Source of the DNA: Planctomycetaceae bacterium
GTDB taxonomy: Bacteria > Planctomycetota > SZUA-567
DNA length: 64,000 nucleotides
Direction of reading: 5' to 3'
Assembly (NCBI GenBank): GCA_021203245.1
Contig: JAJQBO010000092.1
Coordinates: forward strand, 1-64,000
In this document: one piece after another, positions 1 through 9,057 of the stretch
Layout: each line of letters begins with the position of its first letter
Position numbering within the stretch: the first letter of the stretch is position 1
Notes under the pieces: model-generated
What the model saw: the letters and a program-made list of their open reading frames with translations, nothing else
Told to the model about the DNA's origin: nothing
Databases searched by the model: none
Translations under genes and position numbers: made by a program

Positions 1-777
1 TTATATTCGGTGTGTCTGTCGTTGGCTGAAAATATTGTGACGACACACTCTAGCACTATTATCGCTTCTGGAAGAGTCCGCTGCGACGCCGGACTTTGGC
101 ATGATAATCCTTGGACCTCTTTTCTTTGGACGACAATACCCACACCGCTTCGACAAGCATGCTCGGTAACGCCACTTGGCCGCAGGGAACCAGACGTGAC
201 TTGCCCTTGCTCTCATCGCTACGGCTCACCACGGGAGCCAGGCCAAAGAAGCTGGTCAGTTTTTCCAAGCATTCGAAGCGGTCCGACGAGAAGTTCCGCA
301 CGAAAGTGGCTGAGGTTATTGGACCCACGTCACGGTCCGCTCCAACAGCTTTTTCTCCTCTTCAAACTGGCGAAACTGACGCAAGAGGCTGTCCAAGGTA
401 AAACGTAGACCTGGCTGCTTAGCCAACGTCTCCAGCTCCAGACGACTCTTGGTATTCCAGGCCTTCAGCCCGTTGGGTATGGGAAGGCTGTGACAAGTCA
501 GGAATGACTTAATCATGACTTTGGTTTTCGCCAATTCGCGTATGACCGTCTGGCGTCGGCGAATTATACTCCTCGTCGCTTCCTGCTCCACAGTCGGAAC
601 GGCGTACCGAGCCAAAGCTATGCAATCTTTTGTATCCGTTTTGGCCAATTGGGTCGCCGGTCGGGGGATTCGGTTTGCCGGGACAACCGTGGCGGGAATC
701 CCAGCGGCCTGGAGACGCCTTCCTACCCCTGTCGGTCTCCTTATGCAAGTAATCCCTACTTCAGGCTTACTTGCCAT
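1..777 (-). pseudogene. IS110-family transposase remnant
   Basis: Reading the minus strand, the segment from 777 down to 316 translates with the IS110 pattern: a PTGVGRRLQAAGI stretch, then AKTDTKDCIALARYAVP (the KTDxxDA motif of the DEDD transposase domain), then a basic helical linker ending in an FEEEKKLLER coiled coil. The reading frame then shifts, and the C-terminal transposase_20 domain continues at 328-59 (GPITSATFVRNF, FFGLAP, LVEAVWV). A third frame carries a possible tail to position 1. The first 60-70 residues, which would hold the catalytic DxxK region, are missing because the gene is abruptly replaced by a palindromic repeat at about 778. At least two frameshifts and the 5' truncation mean it cannot be functional. 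The left end of the element lies at or before the window edge, so the full IS cannot be delimited. Confidence 0.8.
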
Positions 778-780
778 ACA

Positions 781-916
781 CGTACCCGCAAACGCGGGAA
801 CCCTGAGGCCTATCAATAAAGGAACGGTGGTCCATACCCGTTTCGCATCCCGGATTTGTGAAGCATACCGTTCCATGATTGCTCCCATCCGCTGGACCCC
901 GCGTTCGCGGGGGCGC
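781..916. repeat. Palindromic repeat, family B, adjoining the IS110 remnant
   Basis: The ends are CCCGCAAACGCGGG (785-798) and CCCCGCGTTCGCGGGG (897-912), inverted to one another and each nearly self-complementary. Inside, GGAACGGTGGTCCATACCC is inverted by TACCGTTCCATG. The same architecture recurs near 51055-51208, and a half copy lies at 14302-14361. It sits where the transposase N-terminus should be, so it either inserted into or formed the breakpoint of the dead IS copy. Confidence 0.75.
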
Positions 917-979
917 CGTGTGTTATTGTTCCGAGTGGGGAACGACGCGACGGGTACCCTCAAGGAGTGCACAGCGCCC

Positions 980-2164
980 TCACACTATCACCCGCCCATT
1001 CTCCAGCTTCTCCAGGACATACGATTCGCTCAGCCCTTCGGGATTGCGGGCGGGCAAAAACGACGGCTGGTGGCCGCCGCTGGCGGCGGCGACAGGGACG
1101 AGCAGTTCGACCGCGATAAGGGATGTCACGACCGCGCCCAAACGGGGCATCGGAGCGCGGGTGGCTTTGGCGAGATCGCGGAAAGAGGTCGCGCCGCCGT
1201 CGGGGCCGGCGGTGAAATTGCGCCCCACTTCGGCCATGACCGCCTGGGCCAGGTCGACCGTCTCCCGCCAGGTCATCGCCGGAAGCGGCTGCAGCACGGG
1301 TATCCGCGCGGTAAACCAGTCGGAGAGGCGGCGGGTCAGTTCTCCTCCTCCGAGGACGATGAGCCAGGAGGAATAGAGCCAGATCATGAACAGCGGGATG
1401 GCGGCAAAACTGCCGTAGATCGCGTTATAACTGCTGATCGACACCATGATGGTGATGTAGAGACCTTGAAAGATTTGAAAGGCCAGGCTGGTCAGGAAGC
1501 CGCCCAAGAGACACTCCCGCCGGGCCGCCAGGCCGCGGCTGAAATAGATGTACGCGCCGGTCAGCACCATCCACCACATGACATAGGGGATAACGATGAT
1601 GAGGCCGGTGACGAGGCGGCTTGTGTCGAAGCCGAAGGGGAGCGACCAGTTGCGGTTGGCGAGACCGGTCAGGTAGATGTTGATGGCGCCTGTCATGACG
1701 ACGACCATGGGGACGAGAATCATGGCGGCGAAGTAGTCGAGAAACCGGTGGGTGGTCCGCCGGTCGGGCCGATAGCCGAAAACCACCCCCAGGGCCGATT
1801 CCACCAATTGCAGCAGGTGGAAGCCGGACCAGAAGATCAGAATCAGCGCGGAAAACGCCATGATGCTGCCGGAGTAGTTGGCGATCAGGTTGTCGGCAAA
1901 CCCGCGCAGGCGGACGAGGATCTCCTCCTGGCCGTCGAAGCTGGTGAAGAATTCCTGCAGCGCGGTGGAGAGCGCCTCCTCCAGCCCGAAGCTTTTGGCT
2001 ATGGAAAAGCACAGGGCCAGAAAAGGGACGACGCCCAGGATTGAATAAAACGAGAGCGCGGTCGCCTGCAACGACCATCGGGGCAACCCCAGGTACTGCA
2101 CGACCGCCACCAGTCCGCGCAGGCGGGCCGGGGCGGGTTGGGCCGATTCGTTTGCGTCGTCCAT
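980..2164 (-). CDS. YihY/BrkB family integral membrane protein
   Basis: This 394-residue protein has the YihY/virulence factor BrkB (UPF0761) pattern. A short cytoplasmic N-terminus leads into TALSFYSILGVVPFLAL, the family's first conserved helix. Further membrane segments lie near residues 100-125, 140-165, 180-210 and 215-275, followed by a soluble C-terminal tail with winged-helix-like character (residues about 290-394). The molecular function of the family is unsettled; the old RNase BN assignment is not supported. The start ATG lies 6 nt downstream of the FMN-binding protein gene on the same strand, so the two are probably co-transcribed. Length and frame are intact. The family call is confident, the role is not. 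Confidence 0.9.
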   Translation of the reverse strand: MDDANESAQPAPARLRGLVAVVQYLGLPRWSLQATALSFYSILGVVPFLALCFSIAKSFGLEEALSTALQEFFTSFDGQEEILVRLRGFADNLIANYSGSIMAFSALILIFWSGFHLLQLVESALGVVFGYRPDRRTTHRFLDYFAAMILVPMVVVMTGAINIYLTGLANRNWSLPFGFDTSRLVTGLIIVIPYVMWWMVLTGAYIYFSRGLAARRECLLGGFLTSLAFQIFQGLYITIMVSISSYNAIYGSFAAIPLFMIWLYSSWLIVLGGGELTRRLSDWFTARIPVLQPLPAMTWRETVDLAQAVMAEVGRNFTAGPDGGATSFRDLAKATRAPMPRLGAVVTSLIAVELLVPVAAASGGHQPSFLPARNPEGLSESYVLEKLENGRVIV

Positions 2165-2170
2165 GGTTGT

Positions 2171-2596
2171 CTACCGATAGGTGTGCCGACCGGTGAGGGC
2201 ATTGTACATGGCTTCCTGGATGACCTTGCTCGAATTGGTCGCGCCGGTGACGGCGTCGACGTCGATGCGCCCTTCGAGGAAGATCGAGTCGGCGACGGCT
2301 TCGGCGGCCGCGCCCCGCTCGTGCCGGTGCTCGAGCAGTTCCAGATCCACGATACGATTCGCCCGCACCACCACCCTCACCGCTGCGGCAAGTATGCCGA
2401 TGTCGCACTCGCCGCGGTATTCGCCGTCTTCGACCTGGTTCAAGTCCACGTTCTGGACCCGGATGCGGGCGACATCGCGCATATAGGTATAGAACGGGTA
2501 GGCATAGGCGGCTGCAAAAACCAGCACCACCAGCGCCGCGCATATTGCCACCACCAGGCCGAACCTGGATTTTTTACGAGCCGGTCGTTTCGTCAC
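2171..2596 (-). CDS. Membrane-anchored FMN-binding domain protein
   Basis: A 141-residue protein with a basic N-terminus, one transmembrane anchor at about residues 13-34, and a single extracytoplasmic FMN-binding domain (PF04205 type, as in RnfG/NqrC). The domain opens with DGEYRGECDIG (about 57-67), continues with the LLEHRHERG segment, and carries the flavin-binding signature DAVTGATNSSKV ending near residue 125. Family members hold FMN non-covalently or linked to Ser/Thr of this motif and pass electrons at the membrane. No other Rnf/Nqr subunits are nearby, so this looks like a stand-alone flavoprotein paired with the BrkB gene 6 nt downstream. Electron partner unknown. Confidence 0.85.
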   Translation of the reverse strand: MTKRPARKKSRFGLVVAICAALVVLVFAAAYAYPFYTYMRDVARIRVQNVDLNQVEDGEYRGECDIGILAAAVRVVVRANRIVDLELLEHRHERGAAAEAVADSIFLEGRIDVDAVTGATNSSKVIQEAMYNALTGRHTYR

Positions 2597-2675
2597 GGAG
2601 TCCCCTTATATGGTGCTGCAAAGTGTTGTCTCGTTGAGTTGCCAAAAACGACCGTTTGCGTCGTCCTCCCCCCGT

Positions 2676-2849
2676 CGTCACCCCGGCGTGCTCACGGTCG
2701 CTGTGCGGAAACCGTGTGGTTGTGCCGGGGCAGCCGGAGATGCATTCGTTGCAGTATAAAAAGCAATACCGGAGCCACTCGCGACCATGCTTGCCCCGGC
2801 TCAACCACACGCCCCTCGCCCGGTTCATCGCTTCACCGCCGGGGTGACG
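2676..2849. repeat. Palindromic repeat, family A (full copy)
   Basis: The terminal inverted repeats CGTCACCCCGGCG (2676-2688) and CGCCGGGGTGACG (2837-2849) bracket an inner inverted pair GTGTGGTTGTGCCGGGGCA / TGCCCCGGCTCAACCACACG. The whole 174-bp unit can fold into one long imperfect hairpin. It fills the 280-bp gap between the FMN-binding protein gene and the LptA-like gene and encodes nothing recognisable. Related copies occur at 14035, 24195, 41363 and 54193. Confidence 0.85.
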
Positions 2850-2876
2850 ACGGGATACAACAGTCGTTTATCGGCA

Positions 2877-5800
2877 TCAGTCGACAAAGTCGAACGGCTC
2901 GCCCTCGTTGATGGCGTTCGACTCGAGCTGGCCTTCAAAATTCCAGCGCCTGGGCTGGGCGTTTGCCTGGAGGACAAAGCGGTCGGCGCGAAGCCGCTGC
3001 CGCCGTGGCCGGCTGCCCGGTCCCTCGACTATGTTCAGGAGCAGTTGCGGCTGCCGGTTCGGGCCGTGGCAGAAGATGGAGATCAGCCCGTCCGGCACGT
3101 TGTATTCCGCCTGGTCGCCACGGGTAAAGAAGGTGGTGCCGGGCCGGCTCAGCCAGTCGAGGCCGGGGTTGTCCGGAGGCGGTGGCGCATAGACCCGCAG
3201 CAGCACGGATCCGATAGCGTCCATCTTCCGCACCCGCGACAGGGCGTCCTCGCCCGTCATCGTCACCGCCGGCGGCTCGTAGAGAATTATTTCCATCCGC
3301 TCGCAGATGCCGTCCAGGCTGGGATAGCTCCAGTTCTCGTTCGGCCCCGGCTGGACGATGCGGACGTTGTCGGAGACGTTGATGCTGAGCGCCAGTTCGT
3401 TGTAGACGAGCGATCCGTTTTCGCCGTACAGAATGCGGGTCGGCGTGCCCGACATGCCGGTGGTGGAATTGTCGGCCGGAATCTGCAGATCGCCCGGACC
3501 GGCGGCGCGGGTGATGCCCTGGGCCTCGCGGACTTCGATTTCCGGCGACCTGAGCGTCAGGCCGTCGAAGTCGCGGGTCATGACAAAGCGGCGCGCGTCC
3601 ACCGACCGGTCGGCGGTCAACCGCAAAATATTGCCGTTGGGAGTAAACTCCACCACGCCGACATCGCCGACGGCGATGCGGCGGCCGCCTTTGTTGGTAA
3701 GGTGTTCGAGCCTGACGTTGAAGCGGCCTTCCACCATACGGAGCGTGCCGATGCGCTCCAGTTCGATCGCGCCGGTCGTCGAGGCGACAACCCCGGTCGG
3801 GTTGTCCTCCTGGTAGAAGCGGGCGTCCATCTCGTCCGCCGTGACCACCATGTTCCGGGCCGGCTGGCGCAAAACAACGCCGCCCCAGAAGCGGGCGATG
3901 GAGGTGACGCCGCCCTGCATCGCTTCGTAGCTGGCTGCGCCCTCGAAATGGATTTCCGACCGGCCCTGCATGCCCGTAAGCACATCGGTGGCTTCGTCCG
4001 GCATCGACAATTCGCCCGGACCGTTGGCCTGGACGATATCGCCGGTGGCGGAGGATTTGATGAGAGGCGCGGCGAACATCGCGCCCAACTGTTCGCCGTT
4101 CTGTTCGCGCAGGATTGCCATCTGCGGCGGCTGGGCTCCCTGGCCGACCGCGCCCTGGAGGTAGATGTCGCCCTCCTTCGGGTCTTGCGACGGGAAGTCC
4201 CGGATGATGTTGATGGCTTCGCAGATACGCGCGTCCTGGAGCAGGCGCGCGTTGCCTTCGGCGGTGATACGGCGAATCCAGGTGACGTATTCGCTCGGAT
4301 TATTCTGATCCGGCGACTCCTCGAAATCGAGAAGCAGGCGATCGCTCGTGAGGACGTAGCTGTCCTCGGGCGAGTCTGAGGTCACGATAACCTGGCCTTC
4401 GAACCGCGCCTTCTTGCTGGATTGATTATATTCCATGCCGCGTTCGCACTTGATCGACACGACCTTGGGCCTGGTTTGGCCTTCGGCGTTGGTGCCGCCG
4501 GTGACGAAGTCGCACACCGAGGTGCCGCCCCGGGCGACCATCAGGTGCTGGTCGCGGAAGCCGGCCTCGGTGGTGAGGCGCTGCATGTGGATTTCCGGCG
4601 CGCTGATCTGGTTCCCTTCCTGATCGCGTATCCACGGATGCGGCGGCGTCGCCTGGGGAGGACCGAACAGGCGCAGGGTGTCGAGGCCGGTGCCGACAGG
4701 GCCGATGGGACCGGAATAGATGTCGTACTCGGCCCGCTGCGCCCGGGCCTGGTAGACGCCGGAACGAAGCTCGACGTCCTCTTCGGCGAGGATGCGGTTG
4801 ACCTGGTTCGGCTCGACCGAGGTGCCGTCGGAGGACAGGCGCAGGTCGAGGATTTGCGAACTGATATAGAGATCGTCGCGGCGCAGGGTGACGTTCTGCT
4901 GGAAGCGGATGCGGCCGTCGACGCGGTTGTAGCTCATCTCGCCCCGGTAATTGACGATGGTGGGAACGATGGGGCCGGTATCGTCGCCCCGGCGCGAGCG
5001 GAGAATCACTTCGCCCCTGCCGCCGGAAGTGGCGAGGCTGTCCAGGACCGTTTCGCCGCCGCCGCCGGAACGCGCGGCCGAGTCGGGCGTCTTGACCTGG
5101 GTGAAGACGAAAATCAGGTTGCCGTCGGAAATGCGGTCCCGGTCGGGGCCGAATTCGACCTCGGGCCAGCGCTGCTCGCGGGTGTCTGTGAGGGTGATTC
5201 GGTTGGTGTCGTAATCGAAGTCGGCGCGGCCGCCCCGGGCGGTGTATTGCGGCACCTCGATGCCCCGGACTTCGTCGAAACGGTAGCCGGTGACGACGAC
5301 CGAGCCGGGCCGGTTGCCGATGGTGGCGACGATGTTCTTCACCTGGCCGGGGTTGAGGTTGCCGGCCGTGCCTTCGGGAATCGGGTCGTCTTCGCGGCGG
5401 AGAAACACCTTGAGGATGTCCGACTCGATGACCAGGCCGGGACGGGTGATCTTGACGTCCCGCTCGAACTGGATTTCGCGCTCGCGGAGCTTGTAGGAGG
5501 CGGTGTCGCGGCAGGTGATTTCGGTATGGCCCGACGCGCCGGGATTGGAGGTGTAATCGGTGAAGTCGGCCCGCTCGATAATCATGCGGGCGTTGTGTTC
5601 GATAAAGATGATGCCGCCCCAATCCTTGATATTGGACGTGGACGATCCCGCCTCGAGCGCCTCGTCGTCGGCGAGGTAGAGGAAGCCGGTGCCGAGGATG
5701 CGGCTGTCTTCCTGGATGAACTCGACATCGCCGTCGCCGTTCAGCTTGCGCAGGGAGTTATTCCACTGCGCGTGCTCGCAGCGGATTTCCGTTTCGATGG

Positions 5801-6251
5801 ACGGATCGAGGTTGGGCGTGCGCAGCCGCTGCCGGGGCGGCTCGGGGTGGACGCGCATCTGGCGGAGAACGACGTTGCCTTCGAGGTTGGCGATGTCTTC
5901 CGGTTCGGCGCCCGGTTCGGGCGGGCGACGGGTGAAATAGCCCCGGTCGGAGGTGATGGTCATCTTGACCGGCAGGGGCTGGTCGTCCGGCGTGCGGGCG
6001 ACGACCTCGTCCGTGTGATCGTACAGGGTGATGACGACGTTTTTCAGATTAATGCGTGGCGTGCCGGCGGTGAGATCGTACGCCTCGGCCTGATCCGCCT
6101 CAAGCAGCGACTGGAGCCGTCCGTTGGCAAAGGTGGGGTAGCGGATTTTTTCGTACGGCTGTGCTTGCTCCTCGCCCCGCGAGACAGGGGCGAACAAGAG
6201 GAACAGTACTGCCAGCACCACACCGGCCGCCGGTTGGCTATGGGTTCGCAT
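2877..6251 (-). CDS. Very large exported LptA/OstA-like protein
   Basis: The 1124-residue product starts with a classical signal peptide (residues 1-26, hydrophobic core VVLAVLFLLFAP). The rest is almost entirely beta-rich with recurring OstA/LptA/LptC-style units: strands of the kind MTITSDRGYF, NLEGNVVL, KLNGDGDVEF, ARMIIERADF and VELRSGVYQARAQRAEY. Ordinary LptA is about 180 residues and builds the periplasmic LPS bridge from stacked beta-jellyroll units, so this gene would encode many such units in one chain. No Cys lipobox is seen. KdsC two genes upstream and WaaF elsewhere in the window agree with an LPS-related role. The family resemblance is by pattern only, and the exact partner (LptC/LptA substitute or unrelated beta-solenoid) is inference. 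Confidence 0.65.
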   Translation of the reverse strand: MRTHSQPAAGVVLAVLFLLFAPVSRGEEQAQPYEKIRYPTFANGRLQSLLEADQAEAYDLTAGTPRINLKNVVITLYDHTDEVVARTPDDQPLPVKMTITSDRGYFTRRPPEPGAEPEDIANLEGNVVLRQMRVHPEPPRQRLRTPNLDPSIETEIRCEHAQWNNSLRKLNGDGDVEFIQEDSRILGTGFLYLADDEALEAGSSTSNIKDWGGIIFIEHNARMIIERADFTDYTSNPGASGHTEITCRDTASYKLREREIQFERDVKITRPGLVIESDILKVFLRREDDPIPEGTAGNLNPGQVKNIVATIGNRPGSVVVTGYRFDEVRGIEVPQYTARGGRADFDYDTNRITLTDTREQRWPEVEFGPDRDRISDGNLIFVFTQVKTPDSAARSGGGGETVLDSLATSGGRGEVILRSRRGDDTGPIVPTIVNYRGEMSYNRVDGRIRFQQNVTLRRDDLYISSQILDLRLSSDGTSVEPNQVNRILAEEDVELRSGVYQARAQRAEYDIYSGPIGPVGTGLDTLRLFGPPQATPPHPWIRDQEGNQISAPEIHMQRLTTEAGFRDQHLMVARGGTSVCDFVTGGTNAEGQTRPKVVSIKCERGMEYNQSSKKARFEGQVIVTSDSPEDSYVLTSDRLLLDFEESPDQNNPSEYVTWIRRITAEGNARLLQDARICEAINIIRDFPSQDPKEGDIYLQGAVGQGAQPPQMAILREQNGEQLGAMFAAPLIKSSATGDIVQANGPGELSMPDEATDVLTGMQGRSEIHFEGAASYEAMQGGVTSIARFWGGVVLRQPARNMVVTADEMDARFYQEDNPTGVVASTTGAIELERIGTLRMVEGRFNVRLEHLTNKGGRRIAVGDVGVVEFTPNGNILRLTADRSVDARRFVMTRDFDGLTLRSPEIEVREAQGITRAAGPGDLQIPADNSTTGMSGTPTRILYGENGSLVYNELALSINVSDNVRIVQPGPNENWSYPSLDGICERMEIILYEPPAVTMTGEDALSRVRKMDAIGSVLLRVYAPPPPDNPGLDWLSRPGTTFFTRGDQAEYNVPDGLISIFCHGPNRQPQLLLNIVEGPGSRPRRQRLRADRFVLQANAQPRRWNFEGQLESNAINEGEPFDFVD

Positions 6252-6311
6252 AAGGCGATGGCTTCCTCGGCTGCGTCAGGGCGCATGGCACGGCATGCGG
6301 ACCCTGCCATT

Positions 6312-6917
6312 CTACACAAACAGCTTGTCGAATTCCCGCAAATCATCCATCGAGATCCGGAAAATTTCGTCCACGACAAATTTTCCAGATACGCCGTCCA
6401 ACTCGCCTGGGAACAGTTCGCAGGCCATGAAGGCGTCGAAGTTCTCGCCTTCGGCGGTGGTGATGCCGAATCGGCCGGCATCGACAAAGCCGAAGCGCGG
6501 ATAATAGGACGGGTGTCCGTAAATGACTATCCCCTTGAATCCCATCGACTTCGCATGTTCCATGGTCGCCTTCAGCAAGGCCTTGCCCACCCCTTGGCGC
6601 TGCCGGGACGGGAGCACGCTGAGGGGGCCGAAGGTGATGACCGAATGGACGGCGCCGTCGTCGTCGACAACTTTCGAGTGGCTGTAGACGATGTTGCCGA
6701 TAATAGTGTCGCCGTCCAGCGCGACCCAGTCGAGTTCGGGAATATACAGATCGCTTTCCCGCAGCCGGTGCAGGAGCAGGTGCTCGTCGCACGGGGGCTC
6801 GCCCGGCTCGGGAATGCGGGGTCCGGCCGGGAGCACTAGCCCGGTAAAGGCTTCCCGTGTCAGGACTTCTGTCTCACGAAATTCAGACGGACGGGTGGGG
6901 CGGAGGGTGTACGGCAT
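6312..6917 (-). CDS. GNAT family N-acetyltransferase (YhbS-like)
   Basis: A 201-residue single-domain GNAT protein. The acetyl-CoA-binding motif A is visible as LSVLPSRQRQGVGKALL (about residues 95-111, the Q/RxxGxG/A loop). It is followed by GFKGIVIYGHPSYYPRFGF, the YxRFGF strand typical of the YhbS subgroup, and a C-terminal strand FMACELFPGEL. Such enzymes transfer an acetyl group from acetyl-CoA to an amine; the substrate cannot be read from sequence. It lies between kdsC and the LptA-like gene on the same strand (60 nt to the latter). A link to envelope metabolism is possible but unproven. Confidence 0.88.
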   Translation of the reverse strand: MPYTLRPTRPSEFRETEVLTREAFTGLVLPAGPRIPEPGEPPCDEHLLLHRLRESDLYIPELDWVALDGDTIIGNIVYSHSKVVDDDGAVHSVITFGPLSVLPSRQRQGVGKALLKATMEHAKSMGFKGIVIYGHPSYYPRFGFVDAGRFGITTAEGENFDAFMACELFPGELDGVSGKFVVDEIFRISMDDLREFDKLFV

Positions 6918-7063
6918 GTGTCTGACTCCCTTGGTCCCTCAAGCGTTTCGAGAAAGTATGGAACGGGGCCGATAGCTTAGTTTGGTGCACTGACCGTCCA
7001 TCCCCGTGGTCCTGTGCCGTCACCGTATTTCAGCTTCTCTTTCACGGAGTTCCCTATACCGCT

Positions 7064-7609
7064 TTACACCAAATACCGCTCCATGATGGCGTCCCAGCGG
7101 CCCTGAGCCTTGAGAATCCGCTCGATCGCTTCGCGGATCGCGCCGCGACCACCCGGGAGGGTGGTGGTCCAGTGGGCTGCCTCCCGCACCTCCGCCACCG
7201 CGTCCGCTACCGCTATCCCCAAGCCGACACGGCGGATAATGGGAAGGTCGAGGAGATCGTCGCCGATCATCGCCACCTCGTCCATAGTCACGCCGGCGGC
7301 GTCGATCATCCGCTCGAACGCGGGCAATTTGGCCTTGGCGTCCATTTCCACATACTCGATGCCCAATTCGGCGGCGCGGCGTTTGACAATGTCGCTGGTC
7401 CTGCCGGTGATGATGCCGGCGCCGTGGCCGGAACGCCGCCAGTATTTTATACCGGCGCCGTCCTTGATGTTAAACGATTTAAGCTCCTCGCCCGAGGAGG
7501 TGTAAGTCACGTAACCATCGGTCATTACGCCGTCAACATCGAGAATCAGAAAGCGAATCGCCGCCACATCCGGCTCCTGGCGACCGGTTTTCCCTATTTT
7601 TTGTGACAT
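7064..7609 (-). CDS. kdsC: 3-deoxy-D-manno-octulosonate 8-phosphate phosphatase (KdsC)
   Basis: A 181-residue HAD-superfamily enzyme of the C0 (capless) KdsC type. KdsC hydrolyses KDO-8-phosphate to KDO and phosphate in the cytoplasm, a step of LPS inner-core synthesis. The catalytic DVDGVMTDG (Asp24 nucleophile, Asp26 acid) is followed by the KdsC-characteristic FNIKDGAGI, ITGRTS (motif II), the lysine of the KAKLPAF segment, and GDDLLDLPI (motif III/IV acidic pair). The C-terminal LPGGRGAIREAIERIL matches the tail that closes the active site in the tetramer. The length is normal. It heads a minus-strand run kdsC-GNAT-LptA-like, which supports an envelope-biogenesis operon. Confidence 0.92.
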   Translation of the reverse strand: MSQKIGKTGRQEPDVAAIRFLILDVDGVMTDGYVTYTSSGEELKSFNIKDGAGIKYWRRSGHGAGIITGRTSDIVKRRAAELGIEYVEMDAKAKLPAFERMIDAAGVTMDEVAMIGDDLLDLPIIRRVGLGIAVADAVAEVREAAHWTTTLPGGRGAIREAIERILKAQGRWDAIMERYLV

Positions 7610-7803
7610 ATCTGTGTCCCACTCTATACTAAACTATCGGGGATGGTCCGGATTTTGCCGACAATATAGAGGGGCCCCCTGTATCGTGCGTCAAACCCGC
7701 CGGCCGGTACCCGGTCCGGTTTGTTATGGTAAATTCCGGAGCGATACAAGTCAAGCTCCACACGGTTTCCATTTATATATGTATATGGGATTTGGGGATT
7801 GGA

Positions 7804-9057
7804 ATGCGGAAAATAATCGTCCTGATAGTGCTTGTGGCGATCGTGGGCGCGGTCGGCTATAAATATTTCACCACCCGGGCGCAGGAACGGGCGCGGCGCG
7901 GGCGCGGCACCGGCGTCGTGGCGGTGGAGACAGCACTTATCCGGCGGGCCGACCTCGGCGACCGCGTCGTCTTTACCGGTTCGGTGAAGGCGGACGAACG
8001 CTACGACGCTGCGCCGAAAATTTCCGGCATCATCCGCCAAATTAACTTCAACGTCGGCGACATCGTCAACCGGGGCGAGATCCTCGCGGTCCTCGACGAC
8101 GACGAACACGTCCTTGCCGTCGAACAGGCCCAGGCCAAGCTGGCCGTCGCCAAGGCGAATGTCAACGACGCCAAGGCGCAACTGGAGATCGCCCGCCGCG
8201 ATTTCGAGCGCGCCTCCAACCTCCACCGCGAACGGGTGATGTCGACCCAGGAATTCGACCAGGCCGACGCCGTCATCAAGGCGCGCGAGGCAACCTACGA
8301 GACCGCCGTCGCCAACCAGCGGCTGACCGAATCCGAACTGCGCACCCGCGAAGTCATCCTCGGCTATACCCGCATCCGCGCCGAATGGGACGCGGGCGGC
8401 GACCAGCGCGTCATCGGCCAGCGCTACGTGGACGCGGGCGCAATGGTGGCGGCGAACACCCCCATCATTTCCGTCCTCGACATCGACACGGTGCGGGCGG
8501 TGATTTCGGTCAGCGAAAAGGAATATCCGAAAATCGCCCTCGGCGACAACGTCGTCGTGACGACTGACGCCTTCCCCGGCAGGCAGTTCGCCGGCGTCGT
8601 CGCCCGCATTCCCCAGGAGCTCGGCACCTATACCCGCGAGGCCGAGGTCGAGGTCGCTGTCCAGAACGCCGACCGCGCCCTCAAGCCGGGCATGTTCGTC
8701 CGCGCCAACATCGAGTTCCACCGCAGCGACGGCGCGACCGCCGCCCCCCTCGAGGCGGTCGTGCGCCGCGACGACGGCAGGCGCGGCGTCTACCTGGTCG
8801 ACGAATCCCGCACCAGCGTCACCTTTGAACCCATCACCGAAGGCATTCGCGACGGATCGCTTGTCGAACTCGTCGACGGCACCTCGCTGATCGGCCGCGA
8901 GGTCGTCACCCTCGGCCAGCACCTCCTCAAGGACGGCATCTCCATCCGCGTCGCCGACGCGAACGCCATGGCCCAGCCCGGCCGCGTCGCGCCGGAAAAA
9001 CAACCCTCCCAGCCCGGCGCGAGCCTCGGCGTCGACAAGGCGGTGGGCGGCGCATGA
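7804..9057 (+). CDS. RND efflux periplasmic adaptor subunit (membrane fusion protein)
   Basis: The start was placed at the ATG beginning MRKIIVLIVLVAIVG, because a single N-terminal anchor then follows directly and upstream codons lack family similarity. The product of about 417 residues shows adaptor order: membrane anchor (1-20), a lipoyl/barrel-sandwich half ending NFNVGDIVNRGEILAVLDD, a helical hairpin (about 110-175, coiled coil with ALA/VNDAKAQLEIAR), the second lipoyl half, then a beta-barrel domain with VVTTDAFPGRQFAG. Adaptors of this class join an inner-membrane RND pump to an outer-membrane channel. Its stop codon overlaps the start of the permease gene (ATGA), a typical coupled operon. 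No outer-membrane TolC partner is in the window. Confidence 0.92.
   Translation: MRKIIVLIVLVAIVGAVGYKYFTTRAQERARRGRGTGVVAVETALIRRADLGDRVVFTGSVKADERYDAAPKISGIIRQINFNVGDIVNRGEILAVLDDDEHVLAVEQAQAKLAVAKANVNDAKAQLEIARRDFERASNLHRERVMSTQEFDQADAVIKAREATYETAVANQRLTESELRTREVILGYTRIRAEWDAGGDQRVIGQRYVDAGAMVAANTPIISVLDIDTVRAVISVSEKEYPKIALGDNVVVTTDAFPGRQFAGVVARIPQELGTYTREAEVEVAVQNADRALKPGMFVRANIEFHRSDGATAAPLEAVVRRDDGRRGVYLVDESRTSVTFEPITEGIRDGSLVELVDGTSLIGREVVTLGQHLLKDGISIRVADANAMAQPGRVAPEKQPSQPGASLGVDKAVGGA

Noticed and set aside
515-2044. Plus-strand frame across the IS remnant and the BrkB gene
   Set aside because: No similarity; it is the antisense of a clear membrane-protein gene.
2676-2849. CRISPR array reading of the repeated CCCCGGCG blocks
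   Set aside because: The repeats are inverted and dispersed over tens of kb, not direct repeats with regular spacers, and there are no cas genes.
4422-6839. Long open frame on the plus strand opposite the LptA-like gene (about 800 codons)
   Set aside because: It is a high-GC antisense shadow with low-complexity Ala/Val/Gly/Asp composition and no family pattern; the minus-strand gene has a signal peptide and domain similarity.
6960-7040. tRNA-like stretch (GATAGCTTAGTTTGGTGCA) upstream of the GNAT gene
   Set aside because: The D-arm-like sequence is not accompanied by an anticodon stem, a TTCRANNC T-loop or an acceptor stem.
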